Origin: Geomonas ferrireducens
GTDB lineage: Bacteria > Desulfobacterota > Desulfuromonadia > Geobacterales > Geobacteraceae
Assembly: GCF_004917065.1 (NCBI RefSeq)
Contig: NZ_SSYA01000001.1
Span: forward strand, 1,372,161 to 1,436,160
Direction: 5' to 3'
Length of the DNA: 64,000 bases
The stretch's first letter is position 1. Every line of letters starts with the position of its first letter. The notes below the pieces were generated by a model. That model did no database searches. It saw only the letters and a program-made list of their open reading frames with translations, and was not told the origin of the DNA. Below, in pieces: positions 63,593-64,000 of this stretch. Made by a program: the position numbers and the translations under genes.

Positions 63593-64000
63593 ATGAGCCA
63601 GCTACCGTTACTGAGCATATTAACCTTCACACCGCTGATCGGGGCGATACTGCTCCTCTTTGTGAACAAGAACAGCCACGGCGTGCTCCGTACCATCGCC
63701 ATGGCGGTGACGGTGGTGACGTTTATCCTCTCGCTGCCCCTGATCACCGGGTACAACGCGCCGGGCACCGACATCGGCGGGTTCCAGTTCCTCGAGAACA
63801 TCCCCTGGATCGCGGCCGGCCCTTTCCAGATGAGCTACCACCTGGGCATCGACGGTATCAGCCTCTGGCTCGTCATCCTGACCACCTTCATCATGCCGAT
63901 CGCCATCCTCTCCACCTACACGGCGGTTGAGGAGAAGGTGAAGGAATACATGATCTGCCTGCTGCTTCTCGAAGTCGGCATGGTCGGCACCTTTATCTCG
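63593..64000 (+). CDS. nuoM: NADH-quinone oxidoreductase subunit M (cut by window end)
   Basis: First 136 residues only; the gene continues past the window. It opens MSQLPLLSILTFTPLIGAIL, with the antiporter-family FQMSYHLGIDGISLWLVILT and, near the window edge, VKEYMICLLLLEVGMVGTFI carrying the conserved Glu. AAAGGAGCAGAGTAA precedes the ATG, 51 bp after nuoL. Confidence 0.95.
   Translation, partial: MSQLPLLSILTFTPLIGAILLLFVNKNSHGVLRTIAMAVTVVTFILSLPLITGYNAPGTDIGGFQFLENIPWIAAGPFQMSYHLGIDGISLWLVILTTFIMPIAILSTYTAVEEKVKEYMICLLLLEVGMVGTFIS

Overview
The window reads as a chromosome segment of a GC-rich Geobacter-type deltaproteobacterium (Geobacter/Citrifermentans/Geomonas group; inferred from gene content and not checked by search). 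Supporting signs are the 14-subunit-type nuo operon with an HndC-like NuoF, a split F-type ATP synthase operon (Fo genes only here), a NapC-less periplasmic nitrate reductase cluster, MshEN/GspE-type and HDOD proteins, and the TIGR03960 radical SAM gene next to ribonuclease G. I saw no tRNA or rRNA genes, insertion sequence, prophage or CRISPR array.

Region 1 (1-13.6 kb, + strand) is an alpha-glucan/trehalose operon: treZ, a GH57/DUF3536 enzyme, treY, glgE and a treS-maltokinase fusion, followed by a CHRD-domain protein. TreY/TreZ release trehalose from glucan. TreS/maltokinase and GlgE turn trehalose into maltose-1-phosphate and back into glucan, so one transcript encodes a closed cycle between polymer and compatible solute.

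Region 2 (13.7-22.2 kb) is a stress block. On the minus strand lie a YihY/BrkB membrane protein, a YghA-like SDR, a zinc alcohol dehydrogenase and a DUF2892/SRPBCC membrane protein, then Ku. On the plus strand is an operon DUF748 - DUF3309 - DUF6496 - glycine-zipper stress protein - hemerythrin, bounded by a good sigma70 promoter and an intrinsic terminator.

Region 3 (22.2-33.6 kb) holds two Rcp1-like response regulators, an HDOD protein, a GspE/PilB-type ATPase with MshEN repeats, tatA, uvrB, pcnB, a YgbA-type nitrosative-stress gene under an FNR-like palindrome, a His-rich ferredoxin, a 2-Cys peroxiredoxin, two TIGR04073 proteins and a small exported Ala/Lys-rich protein.

Region 4 (33.8-51.1 kb) contains TIGR03960 radical SAM - rng - purT, ycdX, atpZIBE, a ModE-like regulator with a TauE/SafE transporter, napDAGH plus a short NapB-like cytochrome and a ferredoxin, a stand-alone MshEN protein and hemL.

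Region 5 (51.1-64.0 kb) is the complex I operon nuoABCDEFGHIJKLM, cut by the window end inside nuoM.

The most unusual structure is a family of intergenic cassettes made of exactly four 7-bp units (GTTCTAN) facing four inverted units (NTAGAAC) across a variable spacer. Copies lie downstream of ygbA, between the TIGR03960 gene and rng, and between nuoF and nuoG. A three-plus-three GTTCAAC variant lies between atpB and atpE, and a one-armed array with a different unit follows uvrB.
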